From Marinicella meishanensis (GTDB lineage Bacteria > Pseudomonadota > Gammaproteobacteria > Xanthomonadales > Marinicellaceae): 64,000 nt of DNA. Within the stretch, counting starts at the first letter, position 1. Each line of letters opens with the position of its first letter. The stretch lies in NCBI RefSeq assembly GCF_019931145.1, contig NZ_JAIOUV010000002.1:310001-374000 (forward strand). The letters are read 5' to 3'. Positions 55,649-63,736 of this stretch are shown here, one piece after another. Both the position numbers and the translations under genes were made by a program. Under the pieces are notes generated by a model that was not told the origin of the DNA, did not search any database, and saw only the letters and a program-made list of their open reading frames with translations.

Positions 55649-56132
55649 GTTTGGATTTTTCAGTCTTTGCTCAGTTCAAATTGGTACTATTCAGCGGTGA
55701 CAAACACCGCGCTGTTTCGGCGTATGTTTCCGCAAAAAAAAAGGCTTGTCAACCCTTATGCCGAAAAGTTATTGATCGAGGTGCCAACCTGCCGGCCCCC
55801 AAACGCATTCAGAATGAATATGATTTTATGCTGCTTAATCAATGACATAGCCACCACCTGGCAGGAGACATTCTGCCGTCAATTTGGCACCCAAAAAAAA
55901 TCAAAAAAAACCTGGCGGTCATCCAACGGTCACATTCGACCCCAAAAAATCCCGTGCTTTGAACCGAACTTAAACGGCGGCCGTTGCCAGCCCATAGAAC
56001 AAAATGATCTAGCAAAAAAACTTTTCAAAAGCCATTGGACTGTGCTAGCTTAAAAAAAGGCGTTGTTATTTGGCCATCCAAATACAGCTGCCAACCGATC
56101 ATATTATTAGCAACCAAACCAGGAGCAGCGTC
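55649..56132. promoter_or_regulatory. Divergent ilv/leu control region
   Basis: This 484-base AT-rich gap has several A-runs (for example 55734-55742, 55895-55902, 55907-55914, 56012-56018 and 56052-56058). On the minus strand TTGACA at 55747-55752 is a good -35 for the ilv operon; the -10 is poor (AAACAT at 17 bases, other choices no better). No clear promoter for leu was found. No gene; one open frame near 55651-55845 has no coding character. Confidence 0.55.
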
Positions 56133-56255
56133 ATGCATCGACCCGATTCTCACACCAGCCATTCGCCGGGAGCCACCGGCCGCCATTCCGTGTTTCCCGT
56201 TACCACCCTCCCCACCCACCTCCTCCTCGGCCTCATTATTCTGATCATTCTCTGA
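56133..56255 (+). CDS. leuL: leu operon leader peptide
   Basis: 40 codons from ATG (56133) to TGA (56253-56255), with a good ribosome site AGGAG at 56121-56125 seven bases before the start. The C-terminal dozen residues read HLLLGLIILIIL, six Leu and four Ile codons among the last twelve, just before the stop. The N-terminal part is His/Ser/Thr/Pro-rich and carries no signal. Position 143 bases before leuA and codon content identify a leucine-responsive leader. The downstream hairpin TGTTCTGC/GCAGAACA (56279-56297) lacks a T-run, so how stalling is converted into control is unclear. Confidence 0.82.
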   Translation: MHRPDSHTSHSPGATGRHSVFPVTTLPTHLLLGLIILIIL

Positions 56256-56278
56256 TCTTCGAAGTTCACCACTAGGCC

Positions 56279-56297
56279 TGTTCTGCTCCGCAGAACA
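56279..56297 (+). promoter_or_regulatory. Hairpin between leu leader peptide and leuA
   Basis: Perfect eight-base stem TGTTCTGC (56279-56286) and GCAGAACA (56290-56297) with three-base loop TCC, starting 23 bases after the leader stop. It is followed by ACCCAAAAAACC and not T-rich, so it is not an intrinsic terminator by itself; it may be one member of a set of alternative structures including CTTCGAAG (56257-56264). Confidence 0.55.
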
Positions 56298-56398
56298 ACC
56301 CAAAAAACCAACAATCAACAAAGCCCAAGGCGAGCATTCGAAGTGTGACTGCTTGATGCAGCGTGCTTGTTTTGTCATGACCTTGGCATGAGAACACC

Positions 56399-58039
56399 AT
56401 GAGTAACCAGAAGCAAACAAACAAAAAACACATCAAAATTTTTGACACCACTTTGCGTGATGGCCAGCAGTGCCCCGGCGCCGGCATGAGTCACAGTGAA
56501 AACATTGAATACGCCCAATTGGCCAGTTTGATCAAGGTGGATGTGTTGGAGGCTGGCTTCCCAGCGGCCAGTGAGCAAGACCACGCCATTGTCAGCCAGA
56601 TCGCGCGGATGTATGCCCAGCAAAACCGCAGCCCGAAAGTGGCGGCCTTGAGTCAATTGCGCGAAGCCCAAGTGGTCCAAACCATTGAAGCCTTGGCGCC
56701 CTTGGCCAAAACCAAACGGGGCATCGTTCACCTGTACATGCCGGTGGCTCCGGAATTGATGGCCGCTTCACTGGGCAGCTATGCCAACGACAAAGAACGC
56801 ATCTTGCATGATGTCGAACGCCTGATCCAACTGGCGGTGACTGCTGGCATGGACGTTGAGTTCAGCCCTGAGGCCTATTCACAAATGGGCACCCATTTCG
56901 ACTTCACCACCGACTTGATCAGCACCGCGATAGCCGCGGGAGCCAACACCATCAATTGTCCCGACACCATTGGCCGGGCGTGCTATTTGCAGGGTGATGA
57001 TTACTTTGTTAACCACATGAACCAACACGCCGCCATCATGCGTGAGCGGTTTCCAGACCGCGACATCACTTGGTCGGTGCATTGTCACAACGATTTTGGG
57101 TTGGCTTTGCAAAACAGCATGCACGCGGTGTTCCATGGCCCTGCCACGCAAATCGAAGGTTGTTTCAACGGCATCGGGGAGCGGGCCGGGAACGTCGCTT
57201 TGGAGCAGTGCATCATGTATTTGAATGCCTTTGGGCACAGTCAGCCGGGTCAGGCCTATGGCACCGGCTGCCGCGCCAAACACATCCGCCGCATTTCTGA
57301 TTTTGTCGCCCAACACATGCTGCCACGCCAACCGCATTGGCCCATTGGTGGCGACAATGCGGCCAAACATTCATCCGGCGGCCACACCAACGCGATCCTG
57401 AAAGACGCCCACATTTATCAGCCATTCAATCCCAGCGAAGTGGGGCAGCAAGTGAGCTTTTTGTTTGGTCCTTTGAGTGGCAGCAACCACGCCCAATCAA
57501 TCATCCACAAACACGGTTATGTGTGTGAAGACCATGAGCGCCAGGCCATCATGCAATTCATCAAAGACCACCACAAAGACCGACGCAAAGGCCTGACCGA
57601 CGAAGAGTTCATGGCCGCCTACAAAGCCTACCGGCAGCCGATCAAAGTGACTCAAATTGGTTTTGAACGCACCGGCAACAAAAAACACTTTGCCATGCAA
57701 GCCACCGTCTTTGGACAAGCGGAGGACATCAACTTCATCTGTCAAGACAGCGACACCGCCACCACGGCCCTGCATGAATACCTGGGCCAACGCTTTGGCT
57801 CCTGTGAAATCCAATCCTACCGCAGCGAATCCAAAATGCCTGGGCGTGATGCCCCGGCCCATGCCACCATCACGGTGGCAGCCGAAGGCGAATACCACCA
57901 AGGCAAAGGCCAGGACCATGACATCGAAACCGCTGCCTTACTGGCTTTGGTCGACGCCTACAACCAGCTGTTGACCGCGCGTCATTACCGGCATCAGCCT
58001 GAACCAGAAACCCATGTCGCCGTGGGCTTGAGGGACTGA
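56399..58039 (+). CDS. leuA: 2-isopropylmalate synthase
   Basis: 546 residues. The catalytic barrel has DTTLRDGQQCPGAGM near residue 17, and metal ligands in HCHNDFGLALQNS with HSSGGHTNAIL following. A C-terminal LeuA dimer domain (about 400-530) includes FAMQATVFGQAEDI. It condenses 2-oxoisovalerate with acetyl-CoA and is feedback-inhibited by leucine. The length is slightly above the 515-520 of E. coli LeuA. It is first in leuACDB; leuC follows after one base. Confidence 0.94.
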   Translation: MSNQKQTNKKHIKIFDTTLRDGQQCPGAGMSHSENIEYAQLASLIKVDVLEAGFPAASEQDHAIVSQIARMYAQQNRSPKVAALSQLREAQVVQTIEALAPLAKTKRGIVHLYMPVAPELMAASLGSYANDKERILHDVERLIQLAVTAGMDVEFSPEAYSQMGTHFDFTTDLISTAIAAGANTINCPDTIGRACYLQGDDYFVNHMNQHAAIMRERFPDRDITWSVHCHNDFGLALQNSMHAVFHGPATQIEGCFNGIGERAGNVALEQCIMYLNAFGHSQPGQAYGTGCRAKHIRRISDFVAQHMLPRQPHWPIGGDNAAKHSSGGHTNAILKDAHIYQPFNPSEVGQQVSFLFGPLSGSNHAQSIIHKHGYVCEDHERQAIMQFIKDHHKDRRKGLTDEEFMAAYKAYRQPIKVTQIGFERTGNKKHFAMQATVFGQAEDINFICQDSDTATTALHEYLGQRFGSCEIQSYRSESKMPGRDAPAHATITVAAEGEYHQGKGQDHDIETAALLALVDAYNQLLTARHYRHQPEPETHVAVGLRD

Positions 58040-58040
58040 C

Positions 58041-59435
58041 ATGAGCCACAACATCGTAGAAAAAATATGGCAACAGCATGTGGTCCAGCGGCAAGCGGGG
58101 TTTCCGGATGTGTTGGCCATCGATTTTGCCTTGTTGCATGAAGTCACATCAGCGCAAGCCTTTGCCGAATTGGATCGACGGGGCCTGCCGGTGCATGACC
58201 CCAAGCGTTTTTTGGCCACCATCGATCACAGCATCCCGACCCGCGAAGACCGCCATCAGGTGCATGACCCCCAGGCCCTCAAACAAATGACGGCCTTGCG
58301 AGAGAATTGCCAACAACACGGCATTGCTTTGTGTGATGTGGGCAGCCAAAAGCAAGGCATTGTCCATGTCATCGGGCCGGAATTGGGCTTGACCCAACCG
58401 GGCATGACTTTGGTTTGTGGTGATTCTCACACCGCCACCCATGGTGCCTTTGGCGCCTTGGCTTTTGGCATTGGCACCTCCACTTTGGCCCATGTCATGG
58501 CCACTGGCGCCTTGTTGATGAACCCACCGCGCGTGATGCAGGTGCAATTCAATGGCCAACTGCCCCAAGGGGTGTACGCCAAAGACATGATCATGCACTT
58601 GATCGCCCAAATTGGCGTCGATGGGGGCACTGGATTGGTGCTTGAATACACCGGCCAGGCGGTGCGGGACTTGTCCATGGAACAACGCATGACCTTGTGC
58701 AACATGAGCATCGAATGTGGCGCCGTGGCAGGTCTGGTGGCGCCCGACCAGACCACTTTTGAATACTTGCAAGGCCGCCCCCATGCCCCGCAAGGAGCCG
58801 AATGGGACGCCGCGGTCAAGCATTGGCAAACGCTGGTCAGTGACCCAGGATGCCGGTATGACCGCAGTGTCACCCTGGACATTGGTCAATTGGCACCCAT
58901 GGTCAGTTGGGGCACCAATCCGGAACAAGCCATTCCCATCAATCAATCCATACCCCATGCCGCCAGAGACCAAGCAGATGCCCTGAACTATGTCGGCATG
59001 ACCGTCGAGCAAGCGGTTCAAGGGGTACCGATTGATTGGGCTTTTGTGGGCTCCTGCACCAACGGCCGCATTGAAGACCTCAGGGTGGTGGCCGACATTT
59101 TGCGACATCGGGTCATCGATCCCCGGGTCACCATGTATGTGGTGCCAGGCTCAGAAGCGGTGCGCCAACAAGCCATAGACGAAGGCCTGGATCGCATCTT
59201 TCAACAGGCCGGCGCCGAGTTCCGCCAGCCGGGATGCTCCATGTGCCTGGGCATGAATGATGACCGGGTACCAGTTGGGGCCCGCTGCATCAGCACCACC
59301 AACCGCAACTTCATTGGCCGCCAAGGCACCGGTAGCATCACCCACTTGGCCTCGCCGGCCACGGTGGCCCACAGCGCCTTGGCCGGATACATCACCCACC
59401 CAATTAGCCCCATGGCTCAACAGGAGGCTTCATGA
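58041..59435 (+). CDS. leuC: 3-isopropylmalate dehydratase large subunit
   Basis: 464 residues. Aconitase-type iron-sulfur ligands are in FVGSCTNGR and the GCSMCLGMN pair; CGDSHTATHGAFGALAFGIGTS is the family signature. With LeuD it isomerises 2-isopropylmalate to 3-isopropylmalate. ATGA overlap couples it to leuD. Confidence 0.96.
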   Translation: MSHNIVEKIWQQHVVQRQAGFPDVLAIDFALLHEVTSAQAFAELDRRGLPVHDPKRFLATIDHSIPTREDRHQVHDPQALKQMTALRENCQQHGIALCDVGSQKQGIVHVIGPELGLTQPGMTLVCGDSHTATHGAFGALAFGIGTSTLAHVMATGALLMNPPRVMQVQFNGQLPQGVYAKDMIMHLIAQIGVDGGTGLVLEYTGQAVRDLSMEQRMTLCNMSIECGAVAGLVAPDQTTFEYLQGRPHAPQGAEWDAAVKHWQTLVSDPGCRYDRSVTLDIGQLAPMVSWGTNPEQAIPINQSIPHAARDQADALNYVGMTVEQAVQGVPIDWAFVGSCTNGRIEDLRVVADILRHRVIDPRVTMYVVPGSEAVRQQAIDEGLDRIFQQAGAEFRQPGCSMCLGMNDDRVPVGARCISTTNRNFIGRQGTGSITHLASPATVAHSALAGYITHPISPMAQQEAS

Positions 59436-60034
59436 AATCAGCCATAAAAACCGTTCGCGGTCGCAGTGTGCCCATGCTGTTGGATGACATCGACACCGAC
59501 ATCATCATTCCGGCCCAGTACCTGACCCAAACGTCGAAATCGGGTTACGGCCAACATGCCTTTGCCCGCCTGCGCCAAGCCGATCCAGATTTCGTGCTTA
59601 ACCAACCGGCCTACCAAGGGGCCAAGGTGCTGCTCGCTGGGGCCAATTTTGGTTGTGGTTCCTCGCGAGAACATGCGGTTTGGGCCATCCAAGAAATGGG
59701 CATTGAAGCAGTGATTGCCCCTTCTTTTGCCGACATTTTCAGCAACAACGCCCAGAAAAACCACCTGCCTTTGATCACCCTGTCGGCCGCTGACTGTCAA
59801 CGCCTGGCCCAGCTGCCACCGGCCCAAGCCATCGAGATTGATTTGCTGCGATGCACCATTGCGGCAGGTGATGCCGTCATGAGCTTTGCCATCAACCCGT
59901 TTTTTCAGCACGTGTTGACTGCCGGGATTGATGAATTGGATCATTTGTTGGCGCAGCAGGCGGCGATTCAACGGTTTCATGCCCAACAGCAACGGCGTCA
60001 GTACTTTGTGCGCATGCCCAGGGGGTCGGCATGA
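59432..60034 (+). CDS. leuD: 3-isopropylmalate dehydratase small subunit
   Basis: 200 residues, usual size. DDIDTDIIIPAQYL near the N-terminus and the swivel-domain signature NFGCGSSREHAVWAIQ identify LeuD, which closes the active site of LeuC. The ATG overlaps the leuC stop, and its own stop overlaps the leuB ATG. Confidence 0.96.
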   Translation: MKSAIKTVRGRSVPMLLDDIDTDIIIPAQYLTQTSKSGYGQHAFARLRQADPDFVLNQPAYQGAKVLLAGANFGCGSSREHAVWAIQEMGIEAVIAPSFADIFSNNAQKNHLPLITLSAADCQRLAQLPPAQAIEIDLLRCTIAAGDAVMSFAINPFFQHVLTAGIDELDHLLAQQAAIQRFHAQQQRRQYFVRMPRGSA

Positions 60035-61101
60035 GTCGGCCACGCATCGCCGTATTACCAGGCGATGGCATTGGCCCCGAAGTCATGCAACAAACCCTGC
60101 GTTTATTGGCAGCGGTGGCCCCCGATGTTGAGCCCATCATGGGCTTGATTGGTGGGGCGGCCTATGTCAAGCATCAGGCCCATTTTCCAGCCGCCACCCG
60201 GGATCTGATTGATGACAGTGACGCGGTGTTGTTTGGTTCTGTTGGCGGCCCCATAGAACAGGCACACCTGCCCCAATGGCGGGGCTGTGAGGTGAATTCG
60301 ATCTTGGCTTTGCGCCAGCACCTGGGGGTGTTCATCAACCACCGACCGGCCCGCATATTTCCGGCCTTGCGGGCGCTGTCCCCACTGAAAAACGAACGCC
60401 TCGAAGCCTGTGGCGAGGTGCTGATATTGCGTGAATTGTTGGGCGATGTGTATTTTGGCAAAAAACGAACATTCAAAGAAAATGGCTGCATGATCGCCGA
60501 AGATGTCGCCACTTACACCGAACATCAAATCACCCAAATGGCCCATCAGGCGTTCCAAACGGCCGCTGCCCGCGGGGGTCAGTTGTGTTCGGTGGACAAA
60601 GCCAATGTGCTGGACACCTCACGCCTGTGGCGGCAGGTGTTCACCGCAGTGGCCACAGACTACCCAACTGTACAATTGCAGCACATGTTGGTGGACAATT
60701 GCGCCATGCAGTTGATCCTCAACCCGGCGCAGTTTTCGGTGATTGCCACCAGCAATTTGTTTGGTGACATCTTGTCTGACGCGGCCAGCGCGTTGCCCGG
60801 TTCCCTGGGTATGATGCCCTCGGCCAGTTTCAACGCCACCGGTTTCGGTTTGTATGAACCGGCCGGGGGCTCAGCCCCGGAACTGACCGGCAAAGACGTG
60901 GCCAATCCCATGGCCCAGATGTTGTCATTGGCCATGCTGCTGCGCCACTCATTGGACCGACCGGCGGCCGCCGCTGCCATTGAGCAAGCCATTGAGGCCA
61001 CACTGGACCAAGGACATCGCACTCCCGACCTGATGGCTGCGGGCGGTCAGCCGGTCGGGACCACAGGTTTCACCGATCAGGTGTTGCGGCATTTACCATA
61101 A
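60031..61101 (+). CDS. leuB: 3-isopropylmalate dehydrogenase
   Basis: 356 residues. PGDGIGPEV at the N-terminus, the catalytic tyrosine in LLGDVYFGKKR, lysine and aspartate in SVDKANVLDTSRLWR, and NLFGDILSDAASALPGSLG. It oxidises and decarboxylates 3-isopropylmalate to 2-oxoisocaproate with NAD. Last gene of leuACDB. No T-rich terminator follows directly; a weak imperfect stem near 61104-61128 may serve. Confidence 0.95.
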   Translation: MSRPRIAVLPGDGIGPEVMQQTLRLLAAVAPDVEPIMGLIGGAAYVKHQAHFPAATRDLIDDSDAVLFGSVGGPIEQAHLPQWRGCEVNSILALRQHLGVFINHRPARIFPALRALSPLKNERLEACGEVLILRELLGDVYFGKKRTFKENGCMIAEDVATYTEHQITQMAHQAFQTAAARGGQLCSVDKANVLDTSRLWRQVFTAVATDYPTVQLQHMLVDNCAMQLILNPAQFSVIATSNLFGDILSDAASALPGSLGMMPSASFNATGFGLYEPAGGSAPELTGKDVANPMAQMLSLAMLLRHSLDRPAAAAAIEQAIEATLDQGHRTPDLMAAGGQPVGTTGFTDQVLRHLP

Positions 61102-61153
61102 AAAAGGGGTGTGGCATGCGCCCACCACTTTGGGGTTGATACCTGGCTCAAGC

Positions 61154-61951
61154 CTAAGGCAAGGTCACCGTTAAATACACGGTGCCGCCTTGGGCAATGT
61201 CTAAGGTTTTGCCCTCGACTGCAAAATCAAGCAACAGCCACCCCGCCAACACAGGGCTGCTGAAAAACTGATGGTTGTTACCGTTACCACGGGCCTGCAA
61301 CATGGCCACAGGATCACCGTTAACCAACAATTCATAAGTTCCTGCAGGTAAATCTTTGTACCAAACTTTTAATTTGGTGAACTGTGAATTGATTTCCAGC
61401 TTGACCCGACCCGATGCATCGTCATCGGCTCCGGTGTTGGTGAATTCATACTGGGCATCCATTGCCGGGTCGGTTGGGGGGCGGTTATCCGAAATACCGC
61501 CACTGCAATGAGACCCGATGGTGCGGCTTAATCGTTTTATGGTGTGTGAGCCCGACCCAATGGTGGCATCATAAGCGGCATAAGTGGCGGTGCCCTTGTT
61601 ACAGTTTTGAAAGGTCAGGGTCAAGGTACCCCAGGCTTCGGCTGAGATACCAGTGGTGTTGATGACACCAGCACTCATTTCACCACCCGTGTGTTCCAAC
61701 AATTCCATGGTCACAGATTCACCTTCCACTTCCCCCAGACCATTGAGCCAGGTCTGATTACCTTGTGCGTCATATGTGAACCAAAAAACCATGGCAATGT
61801 CGTTACCATCTTGTTCGAGAATTTGCAATAAATAGCCGTGACCGGCATTTTCATCATCATACCAAGCGCCGGTAAAAGAGCCTGTAATGAGGATGGCCTG
61901 AGAAGAATGACTGAGCAGACTTAAACACAACAAAACAAATAATTTTTTCAT
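61154..61951 (-). CDS. Secreted beta-rich protein of unknown function
   Basis: 265 residues with a signal peptide (to about SQA, residue 19). Residues about 25-140 carry the pattern GSFTGAWYDDENAGHGYLLQ, MVFWFTYDAQGNQTWL and WGTLTLTFQNCNKGTATYA. I recall this as a repeated domain found in many secreted proteins of Xanthomonadales-like marine bacteria. Residues about 165-265 form a second beta domain without clear relatives. Two cysteines may pair. It converges on leuB. Confidence 0.65.
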   Translation of the reverse strand: MKKLFVLLCLSLLSHSSQAILITGSFTGAWYDDENAGHGYLLQILEQDGNDIAMVFWFTYDAQGNQTWLNGLGEVEGESVTMELLEHTGGEMSAGVINTTGISAEAWGTLTLTFQNCNKGTATYAAYDATIGSGSHTIKRLSRTIGSHCSGGISDNRPPTDPAMDAQYEFTNTGADDDASGRVKLEINSQFTKLKVWYKDLPAGTYELLVNGDPVAMLQARGNGNNHQFFSSPVLAGWLLLDFAVEGKTLDIAQGGTVYLTVTLP

Positions 61952-62101
61952 GGCTTAAACCAAATTTAGAAAATGCAATTAATATTACAAATTTGGTTTT
62001 TAAAGATTGTTAGCCCCATCACATAAGTTGGAATATCTTCATATCAACAACCAAATCCCCGTGACTGGCATCACAATTCAGTGAATTGATTTACCACACC
62101 C

Positions 62102-62127
62102 AAAAAAAAGAGGCCTTATCAGACCCC
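62102..62127 (-). terminator. Intrinsic terminator of the secreted cysteine protein gene
   Basis: On the minus strand GGGGTCT, loop GATA, AGGCCTC (arms 62121-62127 and 62110-62116, seven pairs with two G-U wobbles) is followed by eight T (62102-62109), 30 bases after the stop at 62157. Confidence 0.7.
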
Positions 62128-62156
62128 TTTTTAATGTGACTAAAATTTCGTTTTGT

Positions 62157-62432
62157 TCACATCGCTTCGGCCGCACAGGCTTCGGCGTTTTTGATCGCAT
62201 CGGCTTGGATTTTCTCCATATCGCCCGATTGTTGCGCATCGATCACAGCTTGGTAGTCGGTTTTTTTGACATTACACAAGCACACTTTTTTGCTTTTTTC
62301 GCGCATTTCAGCGGGCACCGCTTCCATTTGTGTTTCGCAGGCTTTAACGGCCGCTTCTTTCAATTGATCGGCGTCCATGGCCTGACCGACAGCGGCCAAC
62401 ATCAACAACACAATGATCATTATTTTCTTCAT
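62157..62432 (-). CDS. Small secreted four-cysteine protein (paralogue 2)
   Basis: 91 residues with a signal peptide (about 1-18). It shares with the protein at 45106-45384 the strings KACET, CxC before VKKTDY, and QADAIKNAxACA, with all four cysteines at equivalent positions. The region between (about 55-72) differs by a short insertion. Ribosome site GGGAGC precedes the ATG. The function is unknown; a small periplasmic protein with probable disulfides. It has its own terminator. Confidence 0.75.
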   Translation of the reverse strand: MKKIMIIVLLMLAAVGQAMDADQLKEAAVKACETQMEAVPAEMREKSKKVCLCNVKKTDYQAVIDAQQSGDMEKIQADAIKNAEACAAEAM

Positions 62433-62587
62433 ATTAAGCTCCCAGATACTTGGCTTATTAAAAGGACGTTCACCGTATCACAGGGCTTCTGCCAGAAAGC
62501 TTGATCGGCGTCACAGTTTGTGTCATTGCACCGACACTTAACCGCTAACACACTGAATATTAATGAAATTCTAATGAATGGGCGCCA

Positions 62588-63046
62588 TCACCCAAAGCGG
62601 TGACAATCGGTCACTGGTGCGTCTTGTTGGCAGGCCTCTAAATATTGTTGACGCACAATGGCCACCGCTTCATCAAAGCGATCATCCAGGTAATGCATGA
62701 TTTTTTCTGACAAGATCGAATTGGGATCATGGTGTCCACTCCATTTCACCAATTGCAAGATGGACGGGATCAAATCCAAACCTTTGTCGGTCAGGTGGTA
62801 CAGTTTTTGTCGGCCGTTTTGTGGGTCTTTGCATTGGGTGATCAAGCCATGGTTGGTCAGGCTTTTCAGGCGGTTGGCCAAAATGTTGGTGGCCACCCCT
62901 TCTTCACTCTCTATGAAATGTTTGTAACGACAACAGCCGCGAAACAGCATGTCTCTGATGATCAGGAAACTCCACTTGTCACCCAATATTTCCAACACAT
63001 AGGTCATGGGACAAACGGTCATTTTGTAGGTTTTATTTTGTGTCAT
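62588..63046 (-). CDS. HxlR-family transcriptional regulator
   Basis: 152 residues from the ATG at 63046; the 22-residue extension upstream would run through the operator DNA and lacks a ribosome site. HxlR landmarks: CPMTYVLEILGDKWSFLIIRDMLF near the N-terminus (given in part as CPMTYVLEILGDKWSF), then GVATNILANRLKSLTNHGLI and the wing KLYHLTDKG. The cysteine of the family is present in CPM. HxlR proteins sense aldehydes, quinones or redox state. Two matching 20-base operator candidates lie in the divergent intergenic region. Confidence 0.9.
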   Translation of the reverse strand: MTQNKTYKMTVCPMTYVLEILGDKWSFLIIRDMLFRGCCRYKHFIESEEGVATNILANRLKSLTNHGLITQCKDPQNGRQKLYHLTDKGLDLIPSILQLVKWSGHHDPNSILSEKIMHYLDDRFDEAVAIVRQQYLEACQQDAPVTDCHRFG

Positions 63047-63065
63047 GGGTGAAATTCTAAACAAA

Positions 63066-63085
63066 TAGCTTGCATTTTGCAAGTT
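63066..63085. promoter_or_regulatory. HxlR operator candidate 1
   Basis: TAGCTTGCATTTTGCAAGTT contains the inverted repeat CTTGC-attt-tGCAAG. Its reverse complement matches operator candidate 2 at 16 of 20 positions. It lies 20 bases before the regulator start, so binding should repress the regulator itself. Confidence 0.7.
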
Positions 63086-63103
63086 TATCAGTAAACTGGG
63101 AAT

Positions 63104-63123
63104 TACTTTCAAATTGCAAGTTA
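63104..63123. promoter_or_regulatory. HxlR operator candidate 2
   Basis: TACTTTCAAATTGCAAGTTA is the partner of candidate 1, 38 bases away start to start and in opposite orientation. It ends 12 bases before the membrane protein gene, so occupancy would cover its translation or transcription start. Confidence 0.7.
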
Positions 63124-63135
63124 TAGAGAATCACC

Positions 63136-63588
63136 ATGAAACCCTACCTCACCTTCACCACTTTGTCATTCATTATGGTTTCCTTCTTGGTGGAGATCAT
63201 GATGTCAACCCAGCCCGGCTTCATCACCTATGCCGGCTTCAGTTGGTTCATCAGCACCGACCTGATCAACTTCAATTACCTGTTGGTCTGGACCCTGGAG
63301 GGATTGGTGCTGGGGACAGCGGCCTTCGCCTACATCAACCCCAAATCCGCCTTACAAGACGGTTTCCGCTTTGGCTTGATGACCGGTTTCTTGTTCACCT
63401 TGATGGTGTTGTTCAACGTGATGTGGCAGATCGACCACAGCCATTACCCGTTTTTGGCTGAGTCCTTGTTGTCCTTAACCCTGATTCAAGTGTTGGGCTT
63501 TGCCCTCAGTGGTTGGCTGTTTGGACTGTTGTATGAAATTACGGCACCCCGATTTCCCAACATCAAAAGCCTCTGGTCTCTGGCTTAA
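63136..63588 (+). CDS. Four-segment membrane protein, probable HxlR target
   Basis: 150 residues with four hydrophobic segments (about 5-25, 48-66, 80-100 and 112-132). Short polar loops contain NPKSALQDG and QIDHSHYP. It is not clearly related to DoxX or other HxlR-controlled families that I know. It is divergent from the HxlR gene, with operators between, so expression is probably induced by the HxlR ligand. Function unknown. Confidence 0.6.
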   Translation: MKPYLTFTTLSFIMVSFLVEIMMSTQPGFITYAGFSWFISTDLINFNYLLVWTLEGLVLGTAAFAYINPKSALQDGFRFGLMTGFLFTLMVLFNVMWQIDHSHYPFLAESLLSLTLIQVLGFALSGWLFGLLYEITAPRFPNIKSLWSLA

Positions 63589-63736
63589 TGAGACCCCATG
63601 TTTTGCCTCGCAGCACCCCAGGTCAGTCCCCCCAAAATAAATAACACCTGGCCGGTGCTGTGAGGTGGACTTGAGCCACCTCAAAAGGGCGCAATGCGGC
63701 ATGCTATGATCCAAACTTTCTGCAAGACACCACACC

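Noticed and set aside
55651-55845. 64-codon frame in the ilv/leu control region
   Set aside because: No ribosome site, poor codon usage, lies over the likely ilv promoter.
56279-56297. Intrinsic terminator in front of leuA
   Set aside because: Stem is good but is followed by ACCC and A-run, not T-run, so it is listed as a regulatory hairpin only.
58149-59108. 319-codon frame opposite leuC
   Set aside because: Antisense shadow of an unmistakable LeuC.
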